This document shows, one piece after another, positions 1-7,582 of a stretch of 62,587 nucleotides of DNA (position 1 is the first letter of the stretch; every line of letters starts with the position of its first letter). Below the pieces are notes generated by a model that did no database searches, had not been told where the DNA came from, and was given only the letters and a program-made list of their open reading frames with translations. Where the stretch lies: the NCBI GenBank assembly GCA_017547755.1, contig JAFYOX010000064.1, positions 1-62,587 of the forward strand, read 5' to 3'. A program made the translations under genes and the position numbers. Source of the stretch: Clostridia bacterium. GTDB lineage: Bacteria; Bacillota; Clostridia; Oscillospirales; CAG-272.

Positions 1-52
1 AAAACCTTTTTGCAAAAAGGTTTTCCCAAACCCTTTCCAAAAAACTTTATAC
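1..52 (-). repeat. Intergenic palindromic repeat, inverted copy, cut by window start
   Basis: Positions 1-24 form a perfect palindrome (AAAACC, T-run, GC, A-run, GGTTTT), followed by a tail to 52 that is the reverse of the shared tail GTATAAA-GTTTTTTGGAAAGGG. It faces the copy at 155-217 across a spacer, with both palindromic cores outward. The core may be cut by the window edge. Confidence 0.75.
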
Positions 53-83
53 AGAAAAATAAATTATAGAAATACTTTGGATA

Positions 84-120
84 TAGAAAAACGGTGAGTT
101 TGGTACTCACCGTTTTTCTA
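84..120. terminator. Strong hairpin, possible bidirectional terminator
   Basis: A 16-bp perfect stem (84-99 with 105-120, loop TTGGT) has an A-run at the base of one arm and a T-run at the base of the other. It could end transcripts from either side, including the GH92 gene on the minus strand. It lies in the spacer between two inverted palindromic repeats, so it may instead belong to that composite element. Confidence 0.55.
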
Positions 121-154
121 TTTCGAATCTGCACAAACTTTGTCCCTGTTTCCA

Positions 155-217
155 GTATAAAAGTTTTTGAAGATAGGGTTCGGGGAAGGAACTTTTTTCA
201 AAAAGTTCCTTCCCCGA
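155..217 (+). repeat. Intergenic palindromic repeat, forward copy
   Basis: Tail GTATAAAAGTTTTTGAAGAT followed by a 36-nt near-perfect palindrome at 181-216. This 63-nt unit matches 57947-58009 with a single difference (A175 against G). Just upstream, 128-144 carries TCTGCACAAACTTTGTC, which recurs exactly at 57920-57936. The copy abuts the 3' end of the GH92 gene and could act as its terminator. Confidence 0.85.
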
Positions 218-224
218 GAAAAAA

Positions 225-2189
225 TCACTTAATCTTGAATTCCTTGGCGATCGGAGCGATCTTGACCATTTCCTTTTCGCCGGGGTTGACGGGGTACATG
301 CCGAGGCAGGCGAAGATGTACCATGCAGCGGTGGTACCGTTGTCTTCGTCGCCCGGGAAGCCGTCGTCCTTCCAGGACATCGTTTCCTTCGCGAGACGGT
401 GTACCCAGTAGGTGGACTTGTCCGTGTCACCGAGCATAGCGAACAGGAACGGGATATGGAAGCTCGGCTGGTTGGAGATCGCGCACTGACCGAAGTCGAT
501 TGCCGCAAGTTCGGTCATTTCGTGGATTTCGCCGCCGTAGCCGAAGCAGCGGTAGTCCGGTTCGGTTGCGAACAGTTCGTCGAGCTTGGCGATCATCGTT
601 TCCTTGCCGCCGTAGAGTTCCGCGAGACCTTCGATGTCGTGCGGTACCGCGAAGGTGGACTGCCATGCACAGCCTTCGGTATATTCGTTGCCCCACTTCA
701 GCGGGTCGAAGTTGTCTGCCATTTCGCCCTTGGTGTCGCGGCCGCGCATGAAGCCGGTTTCCTTGTCGAACAGGTTGACGTAGTTCTTCGCACGGCGGAG
801 ATATTCCGGAACGATGTCGGTCTTGCCGAGCGCTTCCGCAACAACTGCGATGCACCAGTCCCCGTATGCCGCGTCGAGCGTCAGGTTGACGGATTCGCGG
901 TGTTCGTCACGCGGAACGTAGCCGTACTTGACGTAGGATTCCGCACCGTTTCTGCCGAAACGCGGGAGCGGACCGTTCTGGTTTGCGTGCTTGATCATAC
1001 CTTCGAGAGCGTCTTCCCAGGTCTTGCGGTCACCGATGCCGTTGACAACGGCGCAGGCGATGACAGCGTCAACCAGCGTGGACGGCATGCAGCCGACTTC
1101 GCCGATGGAGAGCCAGCGCGGGAGCCATCCGCATTCACGGTAGTCGTTTACGAAGCCTTCAAGCATTTCTGCGAATTCGTCGCGTGCGATGAGGGTGAAG
1201 AGCGGGTATACGGTACGGTAGGTGTCCCAGAAACCGTTGTCGGTGTAGCGTACGCCGTCGTGAACACTGCCGTCGATGGGAGTGTAGTGAACGTACTTGC
1301 CGTCCGCGTCGATTTCGTAGCACTTGTGCGGGAAGAGGAAGGTGCGCCACAGGCAGGTGTAGAAGGTGCGCATCATATCGTCTTCGTTTTCATCGAACTT
1401 CACGTCGATGCGGGAGAGACGTTCTTCCCAGATTTCGTTGTTTTCGGCGAGGAGCTCGTCGAAGGTCTTGTTTCCGCATTCGCGTTCAAGTGCGAGTTCC
1501 GCCATTTCCGCGGAGATATAGGAGGTACCGATCTTGTATTCCACGTCGCGGGAGTTCACGAATACGTGGAGAGACGTATTTTCGGTGTTGTTTTCCTTGT
1601 GGATCTTCGCGTTTTCAAGGTCAACGGAGCCTTCCGCGAACTTGACGGCGTAGTACATACGGAAGTTTTCCGCGATGTCGCCGGAGTGGCCGGTGGTTTC
1701 GCCGATGACGAGGTTCTTTTCGGGATATACGGTGTAGGTGTACGTACCTCTCAGCGGAAGGAAGGAGATGCAGGAACGGCGGTCGGTATCGAAATGGAGA
1801 CGTACGGCGCCGCCGCGTTCGGTGGGAGTGAGTTCGAAGTCACAGCGGGAACGCAGGAAACGGATCTTGAGGTAAGAGGGAGTCATGATCGCTTCCTTCT
1901 GGCGCCAGCCGCCCCATGCGCCGCCCGCTTCTGCAGCGATGACGTCGTTCTGGGGAGTCATGAGGAAGGTGCCGTAGTCACTGATCCACGGGCTGGGCTG
2001 GTGGGTCAGACGGATACCTTCGATGCTGTGGGAATCGGGATGGAAAAACCAGCTTCCGTTGCGCTCGGTCTGCGGTGCGAACGCCGCCATACCGAACGGA
2101 CGCTGAACGAGGGGCAGGGTGTTGCCGGCGGAGAAGCGCGGAACGGATTTCGTACCCTGCTTGATGTTGACAAGCTGAATTCTGCTCAT
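225..2189 (-). CDS. GH92 family alpha-mannosidase
   Basis: Predicted exo-acting alpha-mannosidase of glycoside hydrolase family 92, calcium-dependent enzymes that trim alpha-linked mannose from N-glycans or yeast mannan. The C-terminal half carries family signatures: WGNEYTEGCAWQSTF near residue 500, NQPSFHIPFLF near 575, and GDEDNGTTAAWYIFACLGMYP near 615, with acidic residues expected at the active site. The N-terminal third should be the beta-sandwich domain. There is no signal peptide, so the 654-aa enzyme is probably cytoplasmic, and it is somewhat short for the family. A GGAGG lies 12 nt before the ATG. It stands alone with its own promoter (2228-2256). Specificity (alpha-1,2, 1,3 or 1,6) cannot be read from the sequence. 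Confidence 0.9.
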   Translation of the reverse strand: MSRIQLVNIKQGTKSVPRFSAGNTLPLVQRPFGMAAFAPQTERNGSWFFHPDSHSIEGIRLTHQPSPWISDYGTFLMTPQNDVIAAEAGGAWGGWRQKEAIMTPSYLKIRFLRSRCDFELTPTERGGAVRLHFDTDRRSCISFLPLRGTYTYTVYPEKNLVIGETTGHSGDIAENFRMYYAVKFAEGSVDLENAKIHKENNTENTSLHVFVNSRDVEYKIGTSYISAEMAELALERECGNKTFDELLAENNEIWEERLSRIDVKFDENEDDMMRTFYTCLWRTFLFPHKCYEIDADGKYVHYTPIDGSVHDGVRYTDNGFWDTYRTVYPLFTLIARDEFAEMLEGFVNDYRECGWLPRWLSIGEVGCMPSTLVDAVIACAVVNGIGDRKTWEDALEGMIKHANQNGPLPRFGRNGAESYVKYGYVPRDEHRESVNLTLDAAYGDWCIAVVAEALGKTDIVPEYLRRAKNYVNLFDKETGFMRGRDTKGEMADNFDPLKWGNEYTEGCAWQSTFAVPHDIEGLAELYGGKETMIAKLDELFATEPDYRCFGYGGEIHEMTELAAIDFGQCAISNQPSFHIPFLFAMLGDTDKSTYWVHRLAKETMSWKDDGFPGDEDNGTTAAWYIFACLGMYPVNPGEKEMVKIAPIAKEFKIK

Positions 2190-2227
2190 TATAGGGGAAT
2201 ACCTCCAATGTATTTTTGATCGCTTCC

Positions 2228-2256
2228 ATTATACTATGGAAACGTGAAAATTGCAA
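2228..2256 (-). promoter_or_regulatory. Promoter of GH92 gene
   Basis: On the minus strand TTGCAA (2251-2256) and TATAAT (2228-2233) are separated by 17 nt, placing the start about 35 nt before the GH92 ATG. Confidence 0.6.
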
Positions 2257-2402
2257 GGGCAGAGAAGAGGGGATAAGAAATTAAGTTGGCAAAAAAACAG
2301 AAATATCCTGAAAAAGAGAAATTGAGCGGATATATCCAAAAGAGTCCGTTTCCGGCGGATTCTTTTTTTGCGATTATGTGAAAGAAAACAGAGAAAAAAC
2401 AC

Positions 2403-2431
2403 TTGACAACAGAATTAAAAAGTGGTATAAT
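2403..2431 (+). promoter_or_regulatory. Promoter of rpsF-ssb-rpsR operon
   Basis: TTGACA (2403-2408), 17-nt spacer and TATAAT (2426-2431): a consensus housekeeping promoter, as expected for a ribosomal protein operon. The stretch 2257-2402 between this and the GH92 promoter shows nothing recognisable. Confidence 0.85.
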
Positions 2432-2442
2432 TTCTATTCGAA

Positions 2443-2541
2443 CGGGTAAAAATTACCCGTCTCTCTGCCGTCAAAAAATTGGTTGACGGCCGATAAAAAG
2501 GGGGCTCCACCCCCGAAAGTCCACAGGGAGGTATAAAACAA
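2443..2541 (+). promoter_or_regulatory. Structured 5' leader of rpsF operon (possible S6:S18 autoregulatory site)
   Basis: The roughly 100-nt leader can form three consecutive hairpins: ACGGGTAA/TTACCCGT (2443-2460), GCCGTCAA/TTGACGGC (about 2468-2491) and GGGGG/CCCCC (about 2499-2513), followed by GGGAGG before the rpsF ATG. Many bacterial rpsF leaders bind the S6:S18 complex through a bulged CCG. A GCCG occurs here at the base of the second hairpin, but I could not fit the published structure with confidence. Confidence 0.4.
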
Positions 2542-2865
2542 ATGGAAAAGATTGTAAACTCTTACGAAACCCTTTTTGTTATTGACGCTGATCTTACGGA
2601 AGAAGAAACCAAGGCTCTCGTTGAAAAGTTCCAGAAGCTGATCGCTGACCACGGCGAAATCAGCGAAGTAAACGAATGGGGCAAGCGCAAGCTCGCATAC
2701 CCGATCAACGACAAGGCTGAAGGCTATTACGTTCTGATCAACTTCAAGAGCGAAGGCACTCTTCCGCTCGAACTCGAAAGAATTTTCGGTATCACCGAAG
2801 GCATTCTCCGTTCTATCGTGATCCGTCACGAAGATAAGAAGGCAGCTGCTAAGACCGAAGCGTAA
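2542..2865 (+). CDS. rpsF: 30S ribosomal protein S6 (bS6)
   Basis: bS6 binds the central domain of 16S rRNA together with S18 in the small-subunit platform. The 107-aa sequence has the family pattern: N-terminal YETLFVIDADLTEEE, NEWGKRKLAYPINDKAEGYYVLINF in the middle, and an RIFGITEGILRSIVIR strand near the C-terminus. Length and position as first gene before ssb and rpsR are the canonical Bacillota arrangement. GGGAGG lies about 10 nt before the ATG. Expected to be autoregulated with S18 through the leader RNA. Confidence 0.98.
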   Translation: MEKIVNSYETLFVIDADLTEEETKALVEKFQKLIADHGEISEVNEWGKRKLAYPINDKAEGYYVLINFKSEGTLPLELERIFGITEGILRSIVIRHEDKKAAAKTEA

Positions 2866-2903
2866 GTTTCGCAGCGTTTTGAACTTTCAAGCAGGAGAAC
2901 AAA

Positions 2904-3440
2904 ATGGCAAACTTCAACTTTAATAAAGTCATCCTTGGCGGACGTCTCACAGCCGATCCGGAACTGAAGACCACCCCGTCGGGCATTTCTGTAACCTCTT
3001 TCACGGTTGCTGTCAACAGAAGATTCGGCGGCAAGAACGGGGAAGAAGCACAGGCAGACTTTTTTAACGTAACTGCATGGAGACAGACCGCTGAATTCAT
3101 CACCAGATACTTCCGTAAGGCAAGTTCCATCTGTGTGGTAGGCTCGATCCAGACCAGAACGTGGATGGACCAGAACGGTCAGAAGCGTTTTGCGACGGAA
3201 ATCGTAGCTGACGAAGCGTATTTTGTGGATGCCAAGAGCGAAAGTCCGATCGCCGTACAGCAGGCAGCAGCAAGCTATGCTGCAGGTGCAGGATACGGTG
3301 CAGTTCCGCCGCAGGCTCCGTCCTATGTTCCGGACGGCTATGGCTTCGGTGCCGCTCCTCAGGTATCCGGTGGTTCCTATGCGAACCAGTCCGCACCGAA
3401 ATTCGAAGATATTTCAGACGACGAAGAATTACCCTTCTAA
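2904..3440 (+). CDS. ssb: Single-stranded DNA-binding protein
   Basis: Binds single-stranded DNA during replication, recombination and repair. Residues 1-105 form the OB fold (MANFNFNKVILGGRLTADPE, TPSGISVTSFTVAVNRRF, then FFNVTAWRQTAEFITRYFRK), followed by a flexible linker rich in Gly, Ala, Pro and Tyr. It ends in the acidic tip DISDDEELPF, whose last residues recruit partner proteins. The 178-aa length is usual. It sits between rpsF and rpsR, 38 nt after rpsF, and is translated from its own GCAGGAG site. Confidence 0.97.
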   Translation: MANFNFNKVILGGRLTADPELKTTPSGISVTSFTVAVNRRFGGKNGEEAQADFFNVTAWRQTAEFITRYFRKASSICVVGSIQTRTWMDQNGQKRFATEIVADEAYFVDAKSESPIAVQQAAASYAAGAGYGAVPPQAPSYVPDGYGFGAAPQVSGGSYANQSAPKFEDISDDEELPF

Positions 3441-3481
3441 TCGTAGTTCAACAAAAATTTAACAGGAGGCTTTCATAAGCA

Positions 3482-3790
3482 ATGGATAACGAAAGAAACG
3501 AAGTAGTTGTAGAAGAAACTACTGCTAATACCGAAAGAACCGAAGCTGCTCCTCAGAGAATGGCTCAGCGCCCCAACAGAAACAGAAGAAAAAAGGTTTG
3601 CATGTTCTGCGCTGACAGCATCGATTACATCGACTACAAGGATACCGTAAGACTCAAGAAGTGCATCTCCGAACGCGCTAAGATCCTTCCCAGAAGAATC
3701 TCCGGCACCTGCGCTAAGCACCAGAGACAGCTCACCACCGCTATCAAGCGTGCACGCATTGTTGCTCTTCTTCCCTACATCTCCGACTAA
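3482..3790 (+). CDS. rpsR: 30S ribosomal protein S18 (bS18)
   Basis: bS18 pairs with S6 in the 30S platform. The S18 core is in the C-terminal 70 residues: [62 protein letters not shown]. The first 35 residues are a Glu-, Thr- and Asn-rich extension that makes the 102-aa protein longer than the usual 70-80. Cys40, Cys43, Cys59 and Cys77 resemble the zinc-binding (C+) form of S18. AGGAGG lies 12 nt before the ATG. It is the last gene of the operon, followed by a strong terminator. Confidence 0.97.
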   Translation: MDNERNEVVVEETTANTERTEAAPQRMAQRPNRNRRKKVCMFCADSIDYIDYKDTVRLKKCISERAKILPRRISGTCAKHQRQLTTAIKRARIVALLPYISD

Positions 3791-3808
3791 GTTTTCAGAA
3801 CTTGTGAA

Positions 3809-3840
3809 AAGAGGAAACCGTTTGTGTTTCCTCTTTTTTT
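3809..3840 (+). terminator. Rho-independent terminator of rpsF operon
   Basis: A 10-bp perfect stem (3809-3818 AAGAGGAAAC with 3826-3835 GTTTCCTCTT) and 7-nt loop are followed by a run of T to 3840. Confidence 0.9.
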
Positions 3841-3895
3841 CATTCTCTCACGGGATCCGGAATTGCAAAAAATCACAAATATTTATTAGAAACAG

Positions 3896-3924
3896 TTGAA
3901 ATATCCTGCATAAAGCTATATAAT
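3896..3924 (+). promoter_or_regulatory. Promoter of nitroreductase gene
   Basis: TTGAAA (3896-3901), 17-nt spacer and TATAAT (3919-3924), 40 nt upstream of the nitroreductase ATG. Confidence 0.75.
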
Positions 3925-3964
3925 ATAAGGAAAGAAAAAACTATAAAAATTTACTGAAGGAAAG

Positions 3965-4549
3965 ATGAATATGATTCGGGATATTGTAATTGAATCCAGA
4001 AGTTACCGGAGCTTCGATGAAACACAGAAGCTCGGTGAAGAAGATCTGCGCACTCTGATCGATACGGCAAGACTTTGTCCGAGTGCCGTGAACCGTCAGC
4101 CGCTCAAGTACCGTCTGGTATTTGAAAAGGACGAAGTGGAAACCGTGGTTGCAAACACCGCGTGGGCAGGAATGCTGAAGGATATGACCTTCCCGCCGGA
4201 AGGACACCATCCGGCGGCGTTCATCGTTATGTGCTGCGACACTAAGATCTGCGAAGATCCGAACGGCTGCAAGGTGGATGTCGGCATCGCTGCGCAGACC
4301 ATTATGCTCCAGGCTGCGGAAGCAGGCTTCGGCGGCTGCATGATCGGCGCGTTCAATCCGGACACCATCGGCGAAAAACTCCGCCTGCCGAAGAAGATCG
4401 TGCCGGTTCTCATTCTTGCGCTCGGCGTACCGGACGAAACCGTTTTCATCTGCAATGTTGACGCAAACGGCAATACCATGTATTTCCGCGATAAGGCAAA
4501 TCTCCATTTTGTTCCCAAGCGTGCGCTTGACGATATTATCGTTGAATAA
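3965..4549 (+). CDS. Nitroreductase family flavoprotein
   Basis: Predicted FMN-dependent NAD(P)H oxidoreductase of the nitroreductase superfamily; the physiological substrate is unknown. The N-terminus IVIESRSYRSFDETQKLGEEDLRTLIDTARLCPSAVNRQPLKYR has the family's Arg-Ser/Asn FMN-binding pattern (R-SYRSF and CPSAVNRQP). The GFGGCMIGAF segment near residue 120 matches the second FMN contact. At 194 aa it is in the family range. A membrane-protein ORF follows with no gap, so the two are probably co-transcribed. Confidence 0.85.
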   Translation: MNMIRDIVIESRSYRSFDETQKLGEEDLRTLIDTARLCPSAVNRQPLKYRLVFEKDEVETVVANTAWAGMLKDMTFPPEGHHPAAFIVMCCDTKICEDPNGCKVDVGIAAQTIMLQAAEAGFGGCMIGAFNPDTIGEKLRLPKKIVPVLILALGVPDETVFICNVDANGNTMYFRDKANLHFVPKRALDDIIVE

Positions 4550-4550
4550 T

Positions 4551-5099
4551 ATGTATTATTTTTTCGCGGCTCTCCTTTTTTTCGGTTTTCTCATCCTGAC
4601 TGTGAGCGGTGAAAACGGGTGGGGAAGAAAAAATCTTCGGATTTTATTTTTCATCAACCTAGGTCTCGCCGCTGCCGGTGTACTGATCACCGCGTCCGTG
4701 TTTCTTGCTGCGTACAGCAGCATTTTCCGCAGCGGATTTGATGCTGATTTTTCCGGCTGGGCATGGGATATGCTGACTGTATTTTACCGGATCTCCGGCA
4801 TTCCTGCGGCAGTCTTTTTCCTCCTCGGAACGGCCGCGTTCCTTGTTGCGGCTGCCGATCCGAAGCAATGCTTGGGATTTCCGATGAAACTGCGTCTTGC
4901 TGTGACCGTTGTTTTTTCCGTCATTCCGCTTTTTCTCGCTCCCATCTACGCGATTCTGACGGTCAACGAGCGGATCGCGCTGGATGCGTACGTTTTATGG
5001 ACCGGATGCGGAGAGGCGCTTCTTCTGCGTGCACCGCTTCTGATCGAATACGGCAGACGTATCCGGAGAACTCCGGATATTTCCGTGACAGGGAAGTGA
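4551..5099 (+). CDS. Hypothetical multi-pass membrane protein
   Basis: I do not recognise a family. The 182-aa protein has about five hydrophobic segments: residues 1-15 (MYYFFAALLFFGFLI), roughly 30-55, 75-105, 115-145 and a last one near 155-165, with short charged loops. The chosen ATG lies 1 nt after the nitroreductase stop, which suggests translational coupling; an earlier in-frame start inside the nitroreductase gene is unlikely. No clear ribosome binding site of its own is visible. Confidence 0.6.
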   Translation: MYYFFAALLFFGFLILTVSGENGWGRKNLRILFFINLGLAAAGVLITASVFLAAYSSIFRSGFDADFSGWAWDMLTVFYRISGIPAAVFFLLGTAAFLVAAADPKQCLGFPMKLRLAVTVVFSVIPLFLAPIYAILTVNERIALDAYVLWTGCGEALLLRAPLLIEYGRRIRRTPDISVTGK

Positions 5100-5147
5100 C
5101 GGAATTCTTTACATCGGCTGAAATATGCGCGAGTAGTGCGATATCTA

Positions 5148-5176
5148 TTGAAAAAATCGTGATTTTATGGTAAAAT
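5148..5176 (+). promoter_or_regulatory. Promoter of surface-protein gene
   Basis: TTGAAA (5148-5153), 17-nt spacer and TAAAAT (5171-5176), 50 nt upstream of the ATG at 5226. Confidence 0.65.
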
Positions 5177-5225
5177 ATCCATATCTCCGCGCGACAATTA
5201 CCCATAAGAAAGGCAACAATTTGAA

Positions 5226-6164
5226 ATGAACATGATCCGACGCAAATTAACTGCGCTCATTCTCGTCCTCTGCACCGTTTTCACACTGTGTGCCGTGGTT
5301 CTTCCGGCGGACGTGCTGGCGGCCAATATCATCACAAAGACCGTCAACATCGCGATCGCCAACAAGAACGAACGCGGTCCCGGATATGACTGGGCAAACC
5401 GTTACGACGTTCTTACGCTTGACAATCTCCATATCGATACCACCGATCCCTACGGTCTGCGTCTTCCTGACAACTGCACCGTGGTCCTGAAGGGTGACAA
5501 CACCATCAAGGCTGCAAAATACGGTCTCGCATGCTCCGGTACCGTCGTCTTCAAGGGCACAGGTACTCTCACCATCGAAGCGGGAGACGTAGGTATCTAC
5601 CTCGTTTCTCAGGACAGCACCCATAAGATCCGTCTGATCGACGGGAAGTACACCATCAAGGCCGGTACTTACGGCGTATACAGCGAATATGCGGACTTCT
5701 CCTTTGTCGGCGAAACGATGAACATTGAAGTTACCGGGGAAAATTCCGCCGCGATTCTCGGCCGCCGTGTCAACCTCATGGGAGGCACCTTCACCGCGAA
5801 TTCTTCCGTAGAATCCACGCATGAACTTGCTGTCGAAGGCGTAAACCTCGATATTACGTCCGATCGTCCGGCATTCAGCGCAAAGATTCTCAGCATCAAG
5901 GACGTTGCCATGACTTCCGGCGGTGCTTCTGTCGAAGAATACAACGGCGAAACTTCCATTGTCGGTAAGTCCACTGCAAAGCGTGTACGCACCAGCGCCG
6001 TTTTTGGTGAAAGCGTTCCCGGATTTGTGGATTATATCTGCCTTGCTGTTCTTGCAGTCGGTGTGGCTGCGGGCATCTTCGGACCTGCACTCCACCACAA
6101 AAAGAAGAAAAAAGAACTTTACGAACGCCTTGCCCGCGAAGGCTACGACGTTCCTAAGGATTAA
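5226..6164 (+). CDS. Secreted, membrane-anchored repetitive beta-strand protein
   Basis: Probably an exported cell-surface protein of unknown ligand. Residues 1-33 are a signal peptide (MNMIRRK, hydrophobic core, then PADVLAA). The body, residues 34-265, alternates short beta-strands and turns such as TVVLKGDNTIKAAKYGLAC and GTLTIEAGDVGIYL, the pattern of a parallel beta-helix or carbohydrate-binding repeat domain. Near residue 270 a single membrane helix (YICLAVLAVGVAAGIFGPAL) is followed by HHKKKKKELYERL, a cytoplasmic anchor. There is no LPXTG motif. It has its own promoter. Confidence 0.7.
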   Translation: MNMIRRKLTALILVLCTVFTLCAVVLPADVLAANIITKTVNIAIANKNERGPGYDWANRYDVLTLDNLHIDTTDPYGLRLPDNCTVVLKGDNTIKAAKYGLACSGTVVFKGTGTLTIEAGDVGIYLVSQDSTHKIRLIDGKYTIKAGTYGVYSEYADFSFVGETMNIEVTGENSAAILGRRVNLMGGTFTANSSVESTHELAVEGVNLDITSDRPAFSAKILSIKDVAMTSGGASVEEYNGETSIVGKSTAKRVRTSAVFGESVPGFVDYICLAVLAVGVAAGIFGPALHHKKKKKELYERLAREGYDVPKD

Positions 6165-6189
6165 AGCGATCAGGAAATGAAATTTTCAG

Positions 6190-6221
6190 GGGAAGAGGCT
6201 TCTAAAAAAGTTTCTTCCCCG
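6190..6221. repeat. Degenerate palindromic repeat or terminator
   Basis: GGGGAAGAGGC and GTTTCTTCCCC flank an A-rich centre, a diverged form of the core of the local repeat family. It lies between the surface-protein gene and sdaA, 23 nt before the sdaA ATG. Confidence 0.5.
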
Positions 6222-6243
6222 ATGATTTAATGAGGTATCAAAA

Positions 6244-7446
6244 ATGAAATCAATCCGTGAAATTTACAAGGTAGGACACGGTCCGTCGAGCTCGCATACC
6301 ATGGGTCCGCAGAAGGCGGCGGCAATTTTTCTGAACGAAAATCCGGACGCGGCATCCTACAAGGCGATCCTGTACGGTTCGCTTGCCGAAACGGGGAAGG
6401 GACACCAGACGGACGTTGCGATCCTCGACACGCTCGGAAGAGACAAGTGCGAGATCGTGTTCAACGTTGACCGCACGCTCGAACTGCCGCACGAAAATAC
6501 GCTGGATCTGTTTGCGTACGATGAAAACGGTACGGAAACGGCGAAGATGCGCGTGATGTCCGTCGGCGGCGGCGATATCCGGATCGAAGGGGTATCTGCC
6601 TACGACCCGCCGGAAATCTACGAACATTCGAGCTACACGGAAATTGCGGAATACTGCAAGAACCGGAATATGCGTCTCTCGGATTACGTTTTCGAACACG
6701 AAGGCGAAGAGATCAAGGGATTCCTTCTCGAAATCTGGCACACGATGACGGCGGCGATCCGCGAAGGTCTGACCAAGCGCGGGATCCTTCCCGGCGGTCT
6801 GAACGTGGAACGCAAGGCGCAGTATCTCTACAACCAGCGCCACATCGACGAATCGCCCAGCACGCGCGAAAACCGCATCGTCTGCGCGTATGCCTTTGCG
6901 GGAAGCGAACAGAACGCGGACTGCGGCATTATCGTTACCGCACCGACCTGCGGTGCGTGCAGCGTTCTTCCGTCCGTTCTCCGCTATATGCAGGAGCAGA
7001 AGAATTTCACGGATGAACAGATCGTCAAAGCGCTTGCTGCCGGTGGTCTGATCGGCAACCTTATCAAGAAGAACGCATCGATTTCCGGCGCGGAATGCGG
7101 CTGTCAGGCGGAAATCGGCACGGCATGCTCGATGGCATCGGCGGCTCTCTGCGAACTGCACGAAATGTCCCTTGACCAGATCGAATACGCGGCGGAAGTT
7201 GCGCTGGAACATCACCTCGGTCTGACCTGCGACCCGATCTGCGGTCTCGTGCAGATCCCCTGCATCGAACGGAATGCCGTTGCGGCGATGCGTGCGATCA
7301 ACGCGCTCAGCCTTGCGAACTTCCTCTCCGAAACGAGAAAAATCTCCTTCGACATGGTCGTACAGACGATGTACGAAACCGGTCGTGACCTCCACTTCGG
7401 TTACCGCGAAACTTCCATCGGCGGTCTTGCGAAGATTTATCAGTAA
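6244..7446 (+). CDS. sdaA: L-serine ammonia-lyase, iron-sulfur dependent, one-chain type
   Basis: Converts L-serine to pyruvate and ammonia with a [4Fe-4S] cluster. The N-terminal beta domain (1-150) begins with the conserved VGHGPSSSHTMGP substrate loop. The C-terminal alpha domain carries the cluster Cys candidates in TAPTCGACSVLPSVL (about 238-252), GAECGCQAEIGTACSM (about 280-295) and LTCDPICGLVQIPCIERN (about 325-342). At 400 aa it is the fused form; many Bacillota use two subunits, SdaAA and SdaAB. The RBS is TGAGGT. It appears to be monocistronic. Confidence 0.93.
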   Translation: MKSIREIYKVGHGPSSSHTMGPQKAAAIFLNENPDAASYKAILYGSLAETGKGHQTDVAILDTLGRDKCEIVFNVDRTLELPHENTLDLFAYDENGTETAKMRVMSVGGGDIRIEGVSAYDPPEIYEHSSYTEIAEYCKNRNMRLSDYVFEHEGEEIKGFLLEIWHTMTAAIREGLTKRGILPGGLNVERKAQYLYNQRHIDESPSTRENRIVCAYAFAGSEQNADCGIIVTAPTCGACSVLPSVLRYMQEQKNFTDEQIVKALAAGGLIGNLIKKNASISGAECGCQAEIGTACSMASAALCELHEMSLDQIEYAAEVALEHHLGLTCDPICGLVQIPCIERNAVAAMRAINALSLANFLSETRKISFDMVVQTMYETGRDLHFGYRETSIGGLAKIYQ

Positions 7447-7456
7447 AATAAAGTTC

Positions 7457-7493
7457 TTTGAGGAAATCTTTTTTCGAAAAAGGTTTCCTCAAA
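7457..7493 (+). terminator. Terminator of sdaA, related to the local repeat core
   Basis: TGAGGAAA and TTTCCTCA arms enclose a T-rich/A-rich centre (7459-7492). The shape matches the dispersed repeat cores and is followed by AAATTCTTTATTTTT. Confidence 0.65.
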
Positions 7494-7515
7494 TTCTTTA
7501 TTTTTATAAAAACTC

Positions 7516-7544
7516 TTGTACATCGCGGAACATTGTGTTAAAAT
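7516..7544 (+). promoter_or_regulatory. Promoter of ABC exporter gene
   Basis: TTGTAC (7516-7521), 17-nt spacer and TAAAAT (7539-7544), 38 nt upstream of the ATG. Confidence 0.65.
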
Positions 7545-7582
7545 GGGCACAGAAATTCATCGGTTTACAGGAGTTTTTTATT

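Noticed and set aside
399-2219. Long antisense ORF (606 aa) opposite the GH92 gene
   Set aside because: It mirrors the codon bias of the real gene: low complexity, rich in V, A, F, E and no domain. Similar shadows at 33316-36084, 44609-46441, 46399-48468 and 48450-50006 were dismissed for the same reason.
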